From JACPDH01 sp051305935 (GTDB lineage: Bacteria > Acidobacteriota > Thermoanaerobaculia > Gp7-AA8), in contig JBPPMG010000549.1 in assembly GCA_051305935.1 (NCBI GenBank), positions 1-16,315 on the forward strand: a stretch of DNA of 16,315 nucleotides. Reading direction: 5' to 3'. The notes below the pieces were generated by a model, which did no database searches, was not told the origin of the DNA, and worked only from the letters and a program-made list of their open reading frames with translations. Of this stretch, positions 8,201 to 14,108 are shown piece after piece. Both the position numbers and the translations under genes were made by a program. Every line of letters starts with the position of its first letter. The first letter of the stretch is position 1.

Positions 8201-8516
8201 CACGGCCCGCCTCTTACGACCGGACGCCAGCCCCACGGGGGAGGAGGTCGTCGAGCTCCGGGTGATCGACGAGGGAGTCGGCATCGACCCGAGGGATCAC
8301 AGAGTCATCTTCCAGGAGTTCCGCCAAGTGCACGGCACCCGCCAGCGGCCGCAGGGAACGGGCCTCGGGCTGGCGCTCGTCAAGAGATTCGTCGAAATGC
8401 ACCGCGGGACGATCCGCGTCGAGAGCGAACCGGACAAGGGCAGCACCTTCATCGTCGTTCTTCCGTGCGCGTACGAGCCGGCCCTCGCGGATGCCGCCTC
8501 CCCGGCGCAGCCCTGA
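5256..8516 (+). CDS. Orphan periplasmic-propeller sensor histidine kinase (Reg_prop/Y_Y_Y)
   Basis: This 1086-aa sensor kinase has a signal or anchor segment (about 22-42), then fourteen beta-propeller blades of the type DGxxWxGTxxGLxR (for example near 74-88, 118-132, 157-171, 317-331, 360-373, 524-538 and 626-637), which would build two seven-bladed propellers. A Y_Y_Y domain (about 692-755), a membrane helix (757-777) and a coiled coil (780-840) follow. The kinase core has the phosphoacceptor H850 in TSHELRTPLN, an N-box NLISNAVKFSP (965-975), G1 DEGVGI (1005-1010) and G2 GTGLGLA (1034-1040). No receiver or DNA-binding domain is fused and no response regulator gene is nearby. Propellers of this type sense carbohydrates in some Bacteroides relatives, but no ligand is evident here. 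The start is uncertain: TTG 5256, GTG 5277 or GTG 5304; the last gives the neatest signal peptide. Confidence 0.93.
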   Translation: MQIAPRVVQSKTSPRCVAGRAARYAAAAALALLLASDGAALPADRTIPQYVRRSWTVRDGLPHGTVRGFAQTSDGYIWLATYEGIVRFNGEQFLVFDKSSAAALDNSSVLTLCRTRDDSLWLGTAAGVVVLRNGEFEKLAQPGVGDELVNAIEEAADGTLWIGSWGGLSRVVNGKAERLSLPLPNELVNALALSDDGSVWIGSAKGGLARYRDGKIDAVTTANGLASDTIVTLLTDGRDAVLAGTTDGLDRIDGSGRVTHVAGIPEDQITALRRDRDGNLWVGTYSSGLFRIHDGEVSSYGIADGLLNPTVRAIFEDDEGSIWVGSNRGLEQLRAGAFVTWTVREGLANDFTRAIYEDRDGVLWVGTASGLSRWNGRAWEPAADPRLAKEYVLAIEQGADGTHWFGTSRGLYRVAGGRTTLLTTADGLSSNGIRAIHADRRGNVWVATDLGASRVGVDGRIESYAGRGGLGTDYTIAISETADGRVWIAGGGGLTEFDGTAFRVHSAPAALPSNRLFALHAEADGTLWIGTDGDGLLRFRDGVAARITTREGLPYDKIQSLTGDGKGSIWLGTARGAFKVSRDQLDAVADGKLPRLEAIPFDESDGLGSRQCNGSGDPTAFRSRDGRIWFVTADGVSALSGSEAPPAPTRKPVIESVVIDSTPVDTTALGAIPPGAERVEFAFTGLVFSSQDRLRFRYRLDGYDRQWTDAGASRTVAYTNLPAGAYVFMLEASRDGKSWQRATLPLALEPHYYEAPWFIALCVALVLGVLLALHLLRLQLTRRHATLLEKLVEDRTREITEEKARTELALRAAEEARREAERHEQITERALMQAEDANRAKSTFLATTSHELRTPLNAIIGFSDIVISHGADKLEPRYVRFLNNIHSSGEYLLGIINNILDLSKIEAGKMELIAEPIFVRETIHGICMVMRGVTTLQKINIELEIPDDVPRIEADPAIFKQIVYNLISNAVKFSPPHSTVRITARLLRPDASPTGEEVVELRVIDEGVGIDPRDHRVIFQEFRQVHGTRQRPQGTGLGLALVKRFVEMHRGTIRVESEPDKGSTFIVVLPCAYEPALADAASPAQP

Positions 8517-8571
8517 CATTCCCTCCCCGAGCTGGATTGTTCGCGCGCCGCGCCGCGTTTCCCCCGGCCGG

Positions 8572-10494
8572 ATGCTCTACCGACTCGACGACCTGCACAA
8601 AGCCTACGGCCCGCACGAAGTGCTCTCCGGGGCCACCTGGCAGCACAACCCCGGCGAACGTGTCGGCCTCGTCGGACGCAATGGCGCCGGCAAGACGACC
8701 CTGTTCCGCCTGCTCCTCGGGCTCGAGGAGGCCGACCGCGGCACGATCATCAAGGCCAACGGTGTGACCTTCGGCCATCTGAGCCAGCATCTGAACGCCA
8801 GCCCGGAGACTCCCCTCTTCGACTTCGTCCTGTCGGCGTTCGACAAAGTCCTTCGCCTCGAAGGAAAGATGCGCGACATCGAGCACCGTCTGGCCGACAC
8901 GTCGGGAACCGAGCACGACCGCCTGCTCACGAAGTATTCCGAGCTCCAGCACGAGTACGAGCACGAGAACGGCTACACGGTGCACGCCGAGGTCGAGCGG
9001 GTTCTCACCGGCGTCGGATTCGCGAAGGAAGACTGGCCGCGACCGATCGGCGAGATGAGCGGCGGCCAGCAGAACCGCGGCATGCTCGCGCGGCTTCTCC
9101 TCTCGAACGCCGACGTGCTGCTACTCGACGAGCCGACGAACCACCTCGACCTTCGCGGCATCGAGTTCCTCGAGGAGTTCCTCTCGTCGTTCAAGGGGAG
9201 CTTCCTGCTCGTCTCGCACGACCGGACGTTCCTGAACCGCACGGTCGATCGCATCGTGGAGCTCGCGCACGGCGAGCTCGTGGTCTACCACGGTAACTAC
9301 GACCGGTTCGTCGCGCAGCGCGCGGAGCGAATGGAACGGATGCGGGTCGAGTTCGAGCGCCAGCAGGAGATGGTCGAGCGGACCGAGGACTTCATTCGCA
9401 GGAACATCGCGGGACAGAAGACCAAGCAGGCCCAGTCGCGACGGAAGATGCTCGACAAGCTGGACGAGCTCGAGCGCCCCGAGAGCGACGAGACGCTCGC
9501 GAAGTTCCGGCTCGACGCGGGGCCGCGATCGACTGCGATCGCCCTCTCCGCCGACCGCCTCGACGCCGGCTACCCGGATCGCGCGGTCGTCCGCGGCTTC
9601 AGCGCGGTCATGCGCCGAAGCGAGCGCTACGCGATCATGGGGCCTAACGGCTCGGGCAAGTCGACGCTGCTCAAGACCCTGGCCGGACGGCTCGCACCGC
9701 TCTCGGGCGAGGTGCGCCTCGGCGCAAACGTCCTGATCGGCTACTACGACCAGTCGCTCGGAGACCTCTCACCGGCGAAACAGGTGATCGACGAAGTCTG
9801 GGATCTCGACCACGGCCAGAGCGAGGAGTCGGTGCGGAACTACCTCGCCCGCTTCTCGTTCTTCGGCGACGACGTCTTCAAGAAGGTCGCCGCGCTGTCG
9901 GGCGGCGAGAAGGGAAGGCTGGCCCTCGCGAAGATCATGCACGCGGGAGGCAACGTCCTTCTCCTCGACGAGCCGACGAACCACCTGGACGTCTACACGC
10001 GCGAGGCGCTCGAGGAGGCGCTCGAACAGTTCTCCGGAGCGCTGGTCGTCGTCTCGCACGACCGCTATTTCGTCGATCGCGTTGCGCAGCACATCATCCT
10101 CGTCGAGGACGGCGAAGCGGAGATCCATCTCGGCAACTACAGCGAGGTCCGCGAGAAGCTCGCCGCTCCACCGCCGACGCCCGTCCCTCCCTCCACCCCG
10201 AAATCGAAGCCTGCGGCGGAACCGCAGCCGCGCGTGCAGATCGACCGTCAGGACAAGCGCGAACGCGAACGTCGCGTGAGGAAACTCGAAGCGGAGATCT
10301 CGCAGGTCGAGACACTCATCGCCGGACTCGAGAGCGAAAAGGAGAAGCACGATCTCGCACTCTGCAGCGAGGAAGTGTGGCGCGACGGAGAGAAGACCCG
10401 CGCCGTCAAAGCCGAGATCACCGACATCAAGAAGCAGCTCGACGCGCTGTACACGAGATGGGATCGGTTGTCGGCAGAGCGGGAAGAGGGGTAG
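8572..10494 (+). CDS. ABC-F family ATPase (Uup-like, duplicated ATPase domains)
   Basis: The 640-aa soluble protein has two ABC ATPase domains and no membrane helices, the ABC-F layout of ribosome-associated translation factors. Domain 1: Walker A GRNGAGKTT (35-43), signature SGGQQ (163-167), Walker B LLLDEP with E187, H-loop H216. Domain 2: Walker A GPNGSGKST (357-365), signature LSGGEKGR (442-449), E467 and H496. The inter-domain linker (about 242-305) is rich in Arg, Glu and Gln. A Pro-rich tether (531-553) leads to a C-terminal coiled coil (560-640), as in Uup and related proteins. The exact subfamily cannot be settled by eye. The ATG at 8572 is chosen because the ABC domain starts there; no clear Shine-Dalgarno precedes it. 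An upstream in-frame ATG at 8491 overlaps the kinase gene and adds a non-conserved Pro/Arg stretch. The 55-bp gap to the kinase suggests cotranscription. Confidence 0.93.
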   Translation: MLYRLDDLHKAYGPHEVLSGATWQHNPGERVGLVGRNGAGKTTLFRLLLGLEEADRGTIIKANGVTFGHLSQHLNASPETPLFDFVLSAFDKVLRLEGKMRDIEHRLADTSGTEHDRLLTKYSELQHEYEHENGYTVHAEVERVLTGVGFAKEDWPRPIGEMSGGQQNRGMLARLLLSNADVLLLDEPTNHLDLRGIEFLEEFLSSFKGSFLLVSHDRTFLNRTVDRIVELAHGELVVYHGNYDRFVAQRAERMERMRVEFERQQEMVERTEDFIRRNIAGQKTKQAQSRRKMLDKLDELERPESDETLAKFRLDAGPRSTAIALSADRLDAGYPDRAVVRGFSAVMRRSERYAIMGPNGSGKSTLLKTLAGRLAPLSGEVRLGANVLIGYYDQSLGDLSPAKQVIDEVWDLDHGQSEESVRNYLARFSFFGDDVFKKVAALSGGEKGRLALAKIMHAGGNVLLLDEPTNHLDVYTREALEEALEQFSGALVVVSHDRYFVDRVAQHIILVEDGEAEIHLGNYSEVREKLAAPPPTPVPPSTPKSKPAAEPQPRVQIDRQDKRERERRVRKLEAEISQVETLIAGLESEKEKHDLALCSEEVWRDGEKTRAVKAEITDIKKQLDALYTRWDRLSAEREEG

Positions 10495-10496
10495 GG

Positions 10497-10573
10497 GTTG
10501 TTAGTTGTTAGTTGTTAGTTGTTAGTTGTTAGTTGTTAGTTGTTAGTTGTTAGTTGTTAGTTGTTAGTTGTTA
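10497..10573 (+). repeat. Perfect heptanucleotide tandem repeat, 11 copies of GTTGTTA
   Basis: Eleven uninterrupted copies of GTTGTTA run from 10497 to 10573, beginning 2 bp after the ABC-F stop codon. Such a perfect short tandem is prone to copy-number change. It forms the left arm of the inverted element described at 10497-10695. Confidence 0.97.
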
Positions 10574-10695
10574 GACGGTTCGGGATGCCGGTTCGTTCGC
10601 GCCAGGTATGCAGAGCAGTTGACGCTGTAAGTTAGGCGCCACGAACTGGAAAACTGCCACGCCTGTCTAACAACTAACAACTAAAAACTAAAAAC
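10497..10695. repeat. Heptamer-built inverted-repeat element, copy 2
   Basis: The left arm is the 11-copy GTTGTTA array. The right arm carries inverted heptamers TAACAAC, TAACAAC, TAAAAAC, TAAAAAC (10668-10695). The two arms share a perfect 17-bp inverted match, GTTGTTAGTTGTTAGAC (10560-10576) with 10665-10681. The 88-bp core contains an imperfect palindrome, 10588-10603 with 10635-10649. Like copy 1 it lies exactly between two convergent genes (ABC-F and the CDF transporter) and fills almost all of the 216-bp gap. The arm sequence is unrelated to copy 1, but the plan of 7-bp units inverted around a palindromic core is the same. No gene is seen inside. Confidence 0.85.
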
Positions 10696-10710
10696 CACCC
10701 CCGCCCCCCC

Positions 10711-11616
10711 TCACAACGCCTGGTCCGCCCACGCGGCCGGATCCTCGATCGGCTCGAGGTGGGTGATGACCGAGATGCTCGGCAGCGCTTCGTGTAGCTC
10801 GACCTCGATCGTGTCGACGAGGTCGTGCCCCTGCTTCACGGACCATGCGCCGGGGACGAGCACGTGCATCGTCACGAAGCGCATCGTCCCGGCACGACGC
10901 GTTCTGAGCGCATGGTAGCGAACCTTCTCGGTCTCGTAGCGCGCGAGGATCGCCTTGATCTTGTCCATTTCGTCCGCGGGCAGAGATGCATCCATGAGCC
11001 CGTGCACAGAGTCGGCGACGATGCGCCAGCCGGTGATGAAGATGTTCACCGCGAAGACGATCGCGACGACCGGGTCGAGCCAGGTCTTTCCACTGACCAG
11101 CACGAGGCCAACGCCGGCGAGGACGCCGAGCGAGGTCCAGACGTCGGTCAGCAGGTGGTGCGAGCTCGCCTCGAGCGTCACCGAGTGATGCGTCTTTGCA
11201 GCGCGGCGAAGGATGAGCGCGGCAGCCAGGTTCACGAGCGCGGCGGTGAACGACACCGCGAGGCCGATTCCGAGCTGGTGCAGCTCGCGTGGCGTGATGA
11301 GCCGATCGACGGCGGCGGCGGCAATTCCGAGCGCAGCGATGATGATGAGGCCGCCCTCGAAGCCGCTCGAGAAGTACTCCGCCTTGCCGTGGCCGTGCGC
11401 GTGGTCGTCGTCCTCGGGCCGGCCGGCGACGGTCAGCATCGCGAGCGCCATGACCGCTCCGGCTAGATTCACGAGTGACTCGAGGGCGTCGGAGAGCAGC
11501 CCCACCGAGCCGGTCATGAGGTACGCGATCGACTTGATCGTGATCGTGACCACCGCGGCGGCGATGGCGAGCCACGCAAACTTCAGCGGCGCGACCGTAT
11601 GTGGACGTTCCGGCAC
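10711..11616 (-). CDS. Cation diffusion facilitator (CDF) family metal transporter
   Basis: This 301-aa inner-membrane transporter has about six helices (residues 13-33, 37-62, 85-104, 114-138, 156-176, 180-197) and a C-terminal cytoplasmic metal-binding domain (about 210-301). CDF proteins exchange divalent cations, often Zn, Fe or Mn, for protons. Helix 2 reads SDALESLVN, giving E46 and N50 where YiiP/FieF has Asp and Asp; helix 5 gives the usual H154xxxD158. A His-rich loop (H72, H74, H76) follows helix 2, then the conserved GKAEYFS. The start is GTG 11616, 4 nt after the stop of the biotinyl carrier gene, with GGAG at 11624-11627, so it is translationally tied to the carboxylase operon. 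The metal specificity is not predictable by eye. Confidence 0.93.
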   Translation of the reverse strand: MPERPHTVAPLKFAWLAIAAAVVTITIKSIAYLMTGSVGLLSDALESLVNLAGAVMALAMLTVAGRPEDDDHAHGHGKAEYFSSGFEGGLIIIAALGIAAAAVDRLITPRELHQLGIGLAVSFTAALVNLAAALILRRAAKTHHSVTLEASSHHLLTDVWTSLGVLAGVGLVLVSGKTWLDPVVAIVFAVNIFITGWRIVADSVHGLMDASLPADEMDKIKAILARYETEKVRYHALRTRRAGTMRFVTMHVLVPGAWSVKQGHDLVDTIEVELHEALPSISVITHLEPIEDPAAWADQAL

Positions 11617-11620
11617 TTGC

Positions 11621-12118
11621 CTACTCCAGGCTCACGAGCTCGTCGCCGTTCTCTACCGCCTGGCCTGCGCTCACGAGCAGCGCCGCCACGACGCCGTCGC
11701 GCGGCGAGACGATCTCGTTCTCCATCTTCATCGCCTCGAGGATCAGAAGTCCCTGTCCCCGCCTGACGACGTCTCCCGGCGCCACGTGAACACGCGTCAC
11801 CCGCCCGGGCATGATCGCGCGCACGTGCGAGGTCTCGTCGCTATCGTCCTCGAGCCGCCGCCGCTTCATTGACAGCGGGTCGAAAAGCTCGATCGTCACC
11901 GTGCGGTCCGAGAACGCAACCTCGTGTCTGGAGCCGTCGCGGTGGTAGGCGAACAGGTACTGCCGACCATCGTCGAACTGAAGCGAGTGGAGGATTCCGT
12001 TCGCCGTCGCGAGATCGACGACATGCGGCTTGCCACCGACGATGACCCGGTACCCGCTCCCCTCGCGTGCGACCTCGATCTCCTTCGTCTCGTCGCCCAT
12101 CCGGCAGATCAGCTTCAT
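11621..12118 (-). CDS. Biotinyl carrier protein of an acyl-CoA/pyruvate-type carboxylase (BT-like + BCCP)
   Basis: The 165-aa protein ends in a biotinyl-lipoyl domain (about 97-165) with the biotin attachment motif EAMKMEN; K131 is the expected biotinylated lysine. Residues 1-90 are strand-rich with alternating charged and hydrophobic residues, and resemble the linker (BT-type) region between biotin carboxylase and carrier domains in alpha subunits of propionyl- and methylcrotonyl-CoA carboxylases. That resemblance is by eye only. The ATG at 12118 overlaps the TGA of the biotin carboxylase gene in an ATGA junction (12115-12118), so the two would be made together, as one alpha subunit split in two. 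The carrier presents carboxybiotin to a carboxyltransferase, which is not encoded in this window. Confidence 0.92.
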   Translation of the reverse strand: MKLICRMGDETKEIEVAREGSGYRVIVGGKPHVVDLATANGILHSLQFDDGRQYLFAYHRDGSRHEVAFSDRTVTIELFDPLSMKRRRLEDDSDETSHVRAIMPGRVTRVHVAPGDVVRRGQGLLILEAMKMENEIVSPRDGVVAALLVSAGQAVENGDELVSLE

Positions 12119-13614
12119 GGGCGCCACCTTCCGGCCGCCTCTGCGCGACCGAGGCGTCTCCACGCCGAATCGGTCTCCTCGGGAAGGCGAACCGAGTGCG
12201 ATTCCTCGAAGGCGAGGATCGCCGCCGCGACGATCGCAGCCTCCTGCCGCGCTTCGTCGAGCGAATCGCCGAGGTCGGTCGACTTCAGGTACCGATCGAT
12301 GAAGCCGGTGTCGAACCGCCCCGCGTGGAAGTCTTCGTTCTCCATGAGCATCGAGAAGAACGGAATCGTCGTCTCGATCCCCTCGACGCGGTACTCCTGC
12401 AGCGCGCGCTTCATCCTCGCGATTGCCTCGGAGCGGTCGGTGCCGGTCGCGATGAGCTTGGACAGCATCGGGTCGTAGAAAATCGGAACGGTGAAGCCGT
12501 TGTAGACCCCGTTGTCGTTCCGGACTCCCGGCCCCTGCGGCAGGATCAGATGACGGATCAACCCCGGCGACGGCGCAAAGCCGTGGAACGGATCCTCGGC
12601 GTAGATCCGGCACTCGATCGCGTGGCCGCGGAGCACGACGTCGTCCTGCGTGATTCCGAGCGGCTCGCCCTGCGCGATTCGGAGCTGCTGCTTGACCAGG
12701 TCGATTCCGGTCACCTCCTCGGTGACGGGGTGCTCGACCTGGAGACGCGTGTTCATCTCGAGGAAATAGAACTCGCGATCGGCGCCCATGAGGAATTCGA
12801 TCGTGCCGGCCGAGTAGTAGTCGACCGCCTTGGCGGCCTTCACCGCGGCCTCACCGAGCCGCGCGCGGAGTTCGGGTGTGACGACCGGCGAGGGGCTCTC
12901 TTCGACGACTTTCTGATGCCGTCTCTGAAGCGTGCACTCGCGCTCGCCGAGATGGATGACGTTTCCGTGCTTGTCGCCGAGAACCTGGACTTCGATGTGG
13001 CGAGGCGTTGCGATGAACTTCTCAGCGTAGACTGCCGGATCACCGAAGAACGCCGCGGCCTCGCTCTGAACACGCTCGAAGGAGCTCTTCAGGTCCTCGA
13101 AGCGCTCGACGAGCCGCATCCCCTTGCCGCCACCTCCCGCGCTCGCCTTGATCATCACGGGAAGGCCCGACTTGCGGGCGAACTCCTCGATCTCGTCGAA
13201 ACTCTTCGCTGCCTCGAGCAATCCGGGAACCGTGGGCACGCCCGCGGCCGTCATCCGCTGGCGGCTCTCTGTCTTCGAACCCATGGCGCGGATCGATGCC
13301 GGCGACGGGCCGATGAAATTGAGCCCCGCATCGATGCAGGCCTGCGCGAACTCGGCGTTCTCGGCGAGGAAGCCGTAACCGGGATGGACGGCGGTCGCCC
13401 CTGTCTTCTTCGCAGCCTCGATGATCCGATCGGCTCGCAGGTAGCTCTCGCGCGAGGGGGACTTTCCGATCGCGACGGCCTCGTCGGCGTACAACACGTG
13501 AAGCGCGACGCGATCGGCCTCGGAGTAGACGGCAACGGTGGGATACCCGAGCTCCCGGCAGGCGCGTATCACGCGCACTGCGATCTCTCCCCGATTGGCG
13601 ATGAGCACCTTCAC
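12115..13614 (-). CDS. Biotin carboxylase subunit (AccC/PccA-type)
   Basis: The 499-aa enzyme carries out ATP-dependent carboxylation of biotin on the carrier protein. It begins VKVLIANRGEIAVRVIRAC, the conserved N-terminal ATP-grasp start. It has the glycine-rich loop ASAGGGGKGMR (158-167), the RECTLQRRHQKVVEE stretch (225-239) and the catalytic EMNTRLQVEHPVTE stretch (286-299), all intact. Length and the extra 50 or so C-terminal residues fit a stand-alone subunit of an acyl-CoA carboxylase rather than fused pyruvate carboxylase. The GTG at 13614 is chosen over an upstream ATG at 13713 because homology begins there and GGGAAGG sits 7 nt upstream; the longer frame would also overlap the preceding gene. 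It follows the 115-aa gene by 19 nt and overlaps the carrier gene by 4 nt. The acyl substrate is unknown. Confidence 0.96.
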   Translation of the reverse strand: MKVLIANRGEIAVRVIRACRELGYPTVAVYSEADRVALHVLYADEAVAIGKSPSRESYLRADRIIEAAKKTGATAVHPGYGFLAENAEFAQACIDAGLNFIGPSPASIRAMGSKTESRQRMTAAGVPTVPGLLEAAKSFDEIEEFARKSGLPVMIKASAGGGGKGMRLVERFEDLKSSFERVQSEAAAFFGDPAVYAEKFIATPRHIEVQVLGDKHGNVIHLGERECTLQRRHQKVVEESPSPVVTPELRARLGEAAVKAAKAVDYYSAGTIEFLMGADREFYFLEMNTRLQVEHPVTEEVTGIDLVKQQLRIAQGEPLGITQDDVVLRGHAIECRIYAEDPFHGFAPSPGLIRHLILPQGPGVRNDNGVYNGFTVPIFYDPMLSKLIATGTDRSEAIARMKRALQEYRVEGIETTIPFFSMLMENEDFHAGRFDTGFIDRYLKSTDLGDSLDEARQEAAIVAAAILAFEESHSVRLPEETDSAWRRLGRAEAAGRWRP

Positions 13615-13621
13615 GCGATCG

Positions 13622-13628
13622 CCTTCCC
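13622..13628 (-). promoter_or_regulatory. Shine-Dalgarno site fixing the GTG start of biotin carboxylase
   Basis: On the minus strand GGGAAGG stands 7 nt before GTG at 13614, inside the 19-nt gap after the 115-aa gene. It supports the short GTG start over the ATG at 13713. Confidence 0.65.
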
Positions 13629-13633
13629 GCCGC

Positions 13634-13981
13634 TCAACGCTCGCGACGGGCGAGCTCGGTCGCCCTGTCGAGGTAGGCCTCGATCGTGCGTCCGATCGCG
13701 AGCTTCTCGCCAAGGTCCTCGGTGCGCGCGAACTCCTCGCGCATGCGGTTCGCCTCGGCGAGGTAGTAGGCCCGCAGGCCCGTTTCGATGCCGAACTCCG
13801 GGTACTTGTCGGCGAGCGCTTTCATCCACTCTTCGACCTGGCGGCGCTTGTCGCGATCGCCCGCGCCGCGATGAAGCTCGTCGAGCAGCGCGTCCACCAC
13901 TCCCTTGAGCGACTGAAGCTCGGCCGAAAGTGGCTTCGGCTCGGGCGCGAGGGCGACTTCCTGTTCTTCAACCGTGGTCAT
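13634..13981 (-). CDS. Small acidic protein of unknown function leading the carboxylase operon
   Basis: I do not recognise this 115-aa protein. It has no signal peptide or membrane helix. A Glu/Pro-rich N-terminal tail (1-22) is followed by charged, helix-favouring sequence (about 23-115) containing EEWMKALADKYPEFGIETGL and ending in RATELARRER. It contains no cysteine. The gene looks real: it has a consensus ribosome site AGGAGG 9 nt before ATG 13981, a candidate promoter just upstream, and a 19-nt gap to biotin carboxylase. A TTG at 13990 is too close to that ribosome site. A role as an accessory or assembly subunit of the carboxylase is possible from position only; no family resemblance supports it. 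Confidence 0.8.
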   Translation of the reverse strand: MTTVEEQEVALAPEPKPLSAELQSLKGVVDALLDELHRGAGDRDKRRQVEEWMKALADKYPEFGIETGLRAYYLAEANRMREEFARTEDLGEKLAIGRTIEAYLDRATELARRER

Positions 13982-13990
13982 CCGTGACAA

Positions 13991-13996
13991 CCTCCT
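13991..13996 (-). promoter_or_regulatory. Consensus Shine-Dalgarno of the 115-aa gene
   Basis: The minus strand reads AGGAGG here, 9 nt before ATG 13981. It is the best ribosome site in the window and selects 13981 over the TTG at 13990, which directly abuts it. Confidence 0.85.
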
Positions 13997-14006
13997 GAAA
14001 AGTCGC

Positions 14007-14035
14007 TATGTATCCGTTCTCACCGCAATTCGCAA
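14007..14035 (-). promoter_or_regulatory. Candidate promoter of the carboxylase operon
   Basis: On the minus strand TTGCGA (14030-14035) and TACATA (14007-14012) are spaced by 17 bp, which would start transcription near 14000 and leave a leader of about 20 nt with the AGGAGG inside it. Both hexamers are imperfect, so this is a candidate only. Confidence 0.35.
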
Positions 14036-14062
14036 GGAGCGGCAACGTCCCGTCCGCGTCCC

Positions 14063-14088
14063 CGCACCGCGCAGGGTGCCGCGGTGCG
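14063..14088. repeat. GC-rich 9-bp-stem hairpin between operon and DUF4394 gene
   Basis: CGCACCGCG (14063-14071) pairs perfectly with CGCGGTGCG (14080-14088) around an 8-nt loop. It lies 20 bp downstream of the DUF4394 gene stop on the minus strand and could help end that transcript, but no T-run follows. Confidence 0.55.
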
Positions 14089-14108
14089 CGAGACGCGTCC
14101 CGCGACAC

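Noticed and set aside
10497..10573. Possible CRISPR-like tandem array
   Set aside because: It is a continuous 7-bp microsatellite without spacers, and there are no cas genes.
10570..10671. Integron attC-like core sites: GTTAGAC (10570) and GTCTAAC (10665) fit GTTRRRY and RYYYAAC
   Set aside because: The order is opposite to a real attC (RYYYAAC should come first), and both hexad-like matches are produced by the heptamer repeat. No integrase or cassettes are present.
12067..13908. A 613-codon plus-strand frame across the carboxylase genes
   Set aside because: The composition is typical of a complement shadow, and the minus strand carries unmistakable biotin carboxylase and carrier motifs.
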